64,000 bases of DNA from Amorphochlora amoebiformis (Eukaryota > Cercozoa > Chlorarachniophyceae), in NCBI GenBank assembly GCA_054601695.1, contig BAAHQB010000325.1, positions 1 through 64,000 of the forward strand, read 5' to 3'. A program made the position numbers and the translations under genes. Positions 25,690-64,000 of the stretch are shown piece by piece. The notes under the pieces are model-generated. The model had not been told where the DNA came from. It did no database searches and saw only the letters and a program-made list of their open reading frames with translations. The number at the start of each line of letters is the position of its first letter. Positions within the stretch are counted from its first letter, which is position 1.

Positions 25690-26010
25690 TGGGTGTATTA
25701 TATGTCGTTCATTTGATTTGCTCGTTCTGTGGTCTGGACTGCGTGTTCGGGTTGGGCATGTAGTATTACTGGATTTGGGTATTGGTAGGGGTTGGGAGTC
25801 AGTTGACACAATAATTAAGGGTGTGAGAGGCGATGGGGGCTTTGAGGCGAGATGTTACTGGGCCTAAGGGTGGTTAGCAGCAACCATCACGTCGCACAGA
25901 AACATATCGCCTGTGACAATGTATGTAACTCGAGCTCCGTGGCTGGTCCCAGTAGTTTGGCGCAATGGGTGATTTGTTGGTGGAATCACCCAAAGAGTGG
26001 AAATGCAAAC
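25690..26010. other. Unassigned unique sequence
   Basis: No confident exon. The minus strand has a branch-point-like GCTGCTAAC and a CCCTTAG acceptor-like site at about 25866-25880, suggesting an exon to its left that I could not define. Confidence 0.35.
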
Positions 26011-26013
26011 TGA

Positions 26014-26055
26014 CACGTGGCAAGTTGAAGTTGGCACGTGGAAAGATGACACGTG
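26014..26055. promoter_or_regulatory. Cluster of three G-box (CACGTG) sites
   Basis: CACGTG occurs at 26014-26019, 26035-26040 and 26050-26055, each as GNCACGTGG. These palindromes are the canonical bHLH/bZIP binding core. Three in 42 bp is unlikely by chance, but part of it may reflect a local tandem repeat (TGGCACGTGG / TGACACGTGG). It could serve a gene on either side. Confidence 0.5.
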
Positions 26056-26622
26056 GAGCCAGAGATGACTTGGGGTGGCTGATTGACGACTGGATTGACC
26101 CGTGCATTAAAAAGTTGACAGTATAGGATGGAGGCATGTGTGTGACTCAGGAGCATTCGGATCTGTGTTACATTGTATGTTCTTTCATATGTCGTAAATG
26201 TACACATCTACCGGGAGTACAAGGGGCTGGACTCTGGAGTCGACCGTGCGGCTGGTTTGAAAGTTGAATCAGAGGGATAGGAAGAGAACAAAAGAGGGGA
26301 GATTACATGTAGTGGGCACTTGAGTCGAAGAAACAAGCGCAGCCTGAGTGAAAGAGAGAAGTGAGTCATATTTCGTGGATATAGGAAATTGAAGGTACAT
26401 TGAAGATTCGATTCTAGATCTCGATCCCATGTGTACTAGTACCAGGCTTCAACTACTACAATTGTACAATTTGCGCAATTGCACAAACCCGAACCGAGGC
26501 GCCAGGAACTGTGTGCCTCATAGGCGCCACGAAATGTATGCCTCAATTCAAGCGGTTCCGTACGAGCTCAGATTCGAGATCCCTTCTTCTTTAGCCTTCA
26601 AGCCTTGAACCAAACATTCACT
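26056..26622. other. Unassigned unique sequence
   Basis: Complex sequence of normal composition with no open frame of note. Confidence 0.5.
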
Positions 26623-26623
26623 C

Positions 26624-26691
26624 ATGATTCAATTCCACCGCGTCATTGGTACAATGTACGCATTCCTCGGCCTAATACTGGTTGCAATTGT
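26624..26691 (+). CDS. Possible first exon: short N-terminal membrane segment
   Basis: ATG at 26624 opens MIQFHRVIGTMYAFLGLILV, a plausible signal anchor, and the frame meets a consensus GTAAGC donor about 22 codons in. Unspliced it ends after about 34 codons. No following exon was found, so this is only a candidate. Confidence 0.25.
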
Positions 26692-26694
26692 AAG

Positions 26695-27233
26695 CTGGTA
26701 CGTACAATGTCCAGATCTGGTGTAAATGAGATTGACACATATCTCGCTTAATTAATGCTTGCGATTGGGCTCCAATATTAGTAGTCCACAGAAGTTATCT
26801 GCTCATGCGGTAGATCGAATCGAATCGTGAGGAAGTGTGTGTGCACTTGTAGACCGACAATAAAGTAATGATTACTCAACTAGTGCGCGCATCCTCAAAC
26901 TAGTCAAAGCTTGTTACGCATACAATGTACTCAGTACAATGACACCACAGGACTATGGCAGCTATTTGTACATGTATACGTACTAGCTCTATAGTAGCAA
27001 AAGAGTCTAGCTACATATCAGTTCTAGCTTGTTGGTGTAAGTACAATCATAGTATCAACTAGATCAAGAACTAGAAAATCTAAGCATTGCAAGCTTCACC
27101 TACTTGTTACTTGAGCAAAACGTAGCTAGACCGACGCCAACGGTTGCTGGTTGGTTTTTACTAGTGGTTTCCTACTAAGTTCCTAGTAAGTTCCTAGGAA
27201 GTTCCTAGGAAGTTCCTAGGAGGCCTCGGAGTT
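26695..27233. other. 3' region of the Arl5-like gene, no other gene seen
   Basis: Unique sequence. A tandem AAGTTCCTAGG repeat (about 27175-27225) lies immediately beyond the GTPase stop codon, in its probable 3' UTR. Confidence 0.55.
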
Positions 27234-35823
<8,590 letters not shown>

Positions 35824-36036
35824 CAGGGGGGAGAGCTGGTCCGAGTCTGGAACTGGTCGCCACAGCCGAATTTCTTTTTGATATTCTGGAATTCGTCGGC
35901 TTTTGATGTGACGCTGCAACTGAACGAACTTTTATTTCAGTTTTAATTCTTCGGGCTGTGGGGGCCGGTTTGTCGTGATTTGGGCCGACCCCAGACGGCG
36001 AATAGGTGAGTTGCAAGGCATATCGGCTGGTGGGTA
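35824..36036. promoter_or_regulatory. 213-bp divergent promoter region
   Basis: The Arl5-like start codon (35823, minus) and the TH1-RhoGEF start codon (36037, plus) point away from each other with only 213 bp between them, so both promoters and 5' UTRs must lie here. There is no clear TATA box. A polypyrimidine element (ATTTCTTTTTGATATTCTGG) and TTTTATTTCAGTTTTAATTC are visible. This is one of the few stretches in the window with no simple repeat. Confidence 0.6.
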
Positions 36037-57135
<21,099 letters not shown>

Positions 57136-57510
57136 GATCAAAACCCCCTCATCGGCTCCAAACCTACTGTCAGGCGGTGTTACATAGCTAGTGTAGAATG
57201 CACAGTTGCTGGCATGGCATGCGAATTTGAGATATTCTGATCATGTATCTGACCAGATCTGCATCAAACATCACAACATCATCCATGTACTTCTAGACTT
57301 GATGTACTGAACGATCGATATCGATATCGATCTAGTCGATGTCCGATCGCCATAATCTAGATAATCTAGATAATGTTATTCTAGAATCTAGAGAATATAT
57401 TTAGATTATATCCTTTCGCGCGCGCGCATATATATCCCGTATTCCTACGATAGCTTGACTGAAGATGTCTAGTGTGTATGTATTATATCTACATATATAT
57501 CATAATAAAA

Positions 57511-57556
<46 letters not shown>

Positions 57557-57617
57557 CGTATACCGATGTAGTATGTGTTGATCTAGTGATATAGCCTAGA
57601 CAACAGATCGATATATA

Positions 57618-57673
<56 letters not shown>

Positions 57674-58828
57674 ATTATACCAGTATATAGTGTGCAGCGC
57701 ACGTTACACACAGCTAGACAGAAGTAGTAATTATAATCCAGATAATATACGTAATCATCTGGATCATGGATCATGCATCATGCACATATGCTCCAGAACG
57801 TTCAGTCTTACAGACAGAATCAATGAACAGCGGCGCTGCATTAGTATGTATGTCTAGTATATTTCACATAGTCAGATACACATGTATCTAGTGCATACAT
57901 AAAATATACCGTACTCAATGAATATATATATATATATATATCTAGTATATATATCTAGTATATACCCATATGTGTATATGTACACTTACAGTACGCACAT
58001 ACTAGACATACGTACCAGACATATAATTATAAATATGCACAAATACCGTATGCGTACGCACGTATCACGATACGAATACCGTACAGGTCTACGCAACCAT
58101 TGCAATACATTAATCTAAGATAGATACTGATACTGTAGGCTAGACTGCAGTACTAGTATGTATACCAGTATACGTATGTGTAGCTACAAGTGGTTGGATA
58201 GAGATACAAAAAAAAGAATGGATGGTTAGTGGTCTATATATCAATGTTAAGCTGGTACGGCGAATACGTACTAGTACATACGTTGTTCAATACGTATACA
58301 ATGGTTACATGTGCATGTGTAGCCTCACTGGCGTATAACAAATACGTATACGTAGTGTGCCTCATGACTGTCTTTGTCTACGTACTACTGAGACTCTAGA
58401 GGCTGTCTAGACTGTACCTGAGGGTGTACATCGGTAGAAATATTATATAGATAGTAATCATTGAATCACCCTATGGACTCAAGACTGGCCTAGCTTATGA
58501 AGCAAACAAAATGGAATGAACAACCGCTACGTACTACACGTACCGTACCGTACGTATATCAGTATATGCTAGATTTGGGTACCGTTGTTACACCGTACAT
58601 GTACTAATTCTAGTCGTGATTAATACTAGAATCAAGGTTTCTCAAGAGCTAGCTTCGGAGTCTGGTTCTAGTAGCACGCATATGCCTGTACTTATACTAG
58701 TTATAAACGGTACACAATCTAGATTATATATGTCAGATGCACGCATTCTCGCGATCAAACACGAACGTAGTACTTTTTAGAATATATATTCAATATTTCT
58801 ATATTTTGTGTATATATATATATATATG

Positions 58829-58918
<90 letters not shown>

Positions 58919-58920
58919 TA

Positions 58921-58957
<37 letters not shown>

Positions 58958-59081
58958 CATATATCCATATATATTATTCATTTTTCTAGTTTTATTTTTC
59001 AATCTACATATATATCTAGGTATATAAAAAAACATATGTATATATATATGTATATATATATATATATATATACATATCTAC

Positions 59082-59156
<75 letters not shown>

Positions 59157-59179
59157 AATATATATATATATATATGTAT

Positions 59180-59234
<55 letters not shown>

Positions 59235-59651
59235 AAATATATATATATATATATATACATATACATACATTACATACATATATATATATATATACATAGA
59301 TGTATATATATACATATATACATATATATGCATATATAAATTTTTTGAGGATATCTATAGATGTATGAATATAAATTACGCAAATATTATTGTATACATA
59401 TGCAGTATGTGTACGAATCATGCGTATCTATCTATAGCTAGATTGGTCGGAGTGGAGTTTAGCACAAGCAATAATCCCAGATATCCAACTTAAAAAAGAC
59501 TTTTGGAAGAGGTTAACAAAAAGGCACGCATCCTGCCATTAGTGTGTAGCGAAGGGAGTTAGTCGACCACATCTAAGCGCTTTTGTTGAGATGTTGGTGC
59601 AGTCAGTCTCCCTTGGTGTAAATTGCTAGGTATGTGTATGGGATGGGAGTT
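57136..59651. other. 2.5-kb intergenic region between convergent genes
   Basis: (TA)n tracts at 57515-57552, 57615-57665 and 58810-59330, and complex sequence rich in TACGTA, CTAGTA and GATATC palindromes. No open frame or RNA gene I can support. Confidence 0.7.
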
Positions 59652-63921
<4,270 letters not shown>

Positions 63922-64000
63922 CGAGTCACTTTTAGACCCTATGCCCTGAGTTGGAAATAAAGGATGTTTCTTATTGCACGCATCTCATTGTTCTCACAGT

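Noticed and set aside
24757-25867. Cys/Val/Phe-rich membrane protein
   Set aside because: The frame follows a GTTTGTGTTTGTCG minisatellite; all three + frames give similar hydrophobic repeats.

Overview
This is eukaryotic nuclear DNA, and it probably starts close to a chromosome end. The evidence is a (CCCTAA)n telomeric array on the + strand, tandem subtelomeric repeats, genes split by many GT-AG introns, and very long (TA)n tracts in almost every intron and spacer. The recognisable genes are an Arl5-type small GTPase, a bubblegum-type acyl-CoA synthetase, a GT11-like glycosyltransferase, and a myosin-TH1/RhoGEF protein. They point to a protist, plausibly a unicellular relative of animals or fungi such as an ichthyosporean. 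The lineage is inference; I see no rRNA or other decisive marker.

Region 1 (1-9.8 kb) is subtelomeric. Four head-to-tail copies of a ~1.19-kb unit (the fourth cut short) run into a telomeric array (4501-5142). A fifth, doubly truncated unit follows, then a second, degenerate telomeric array (about 9599-9803). Every unit carries a type I hammerhead ribozyme, so a read-through transcript would be cut into unit-length RNAs. A 4,001-bp Harbinger-like DNA transposon (5162-9162) with 34-bp perfect inverted repeats interrupts unit 5. Both of its genes carry a premature TGA.

Region 2 (9.8-27 kb) holds a three-exon GT11-like gene on the minus strand (13787 to 10723), weak evidence for a hydrophilic-protein gene on the + strand (14.5-15.5 kb), a His/Asp-rich last exon (20036-20383), three consecutive membrane-segment exons of an unidentified minus-strand gene (24706 to 23913), and many microsatellites and minisatellites.

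Region 3 (27.2-57.1 kb) holds two divergent genes that share a 213-bp promoter region. The Arl5-like GTPase runs leftward in seven exons (35823 to 27234, 182 aa). A ~21-kb gene runs rightward (36037 to 57135) through at least 24 exons. It encodes two myosin-I TH1 domains, a basic Ser/Pro/Lys linker and a C-terminal DH (RhoGEF) domain, with no myosin motor seen. In many introns the exon-intron junction itself has been tandemly duplicated.

Region 4 (59.6-64 kb) holds a 12-exon ACSBG-like long-chain acyl-CoA synthetase on the minus strand (63921 to 59652, 697 aa). It converges on the TH1-RhoGEF gene.

Exon coordinates were read by eye from splice sites, reading phase and family motifs. Where the phases close exactly they are probably right to the base, but no alignment or transcript was available.
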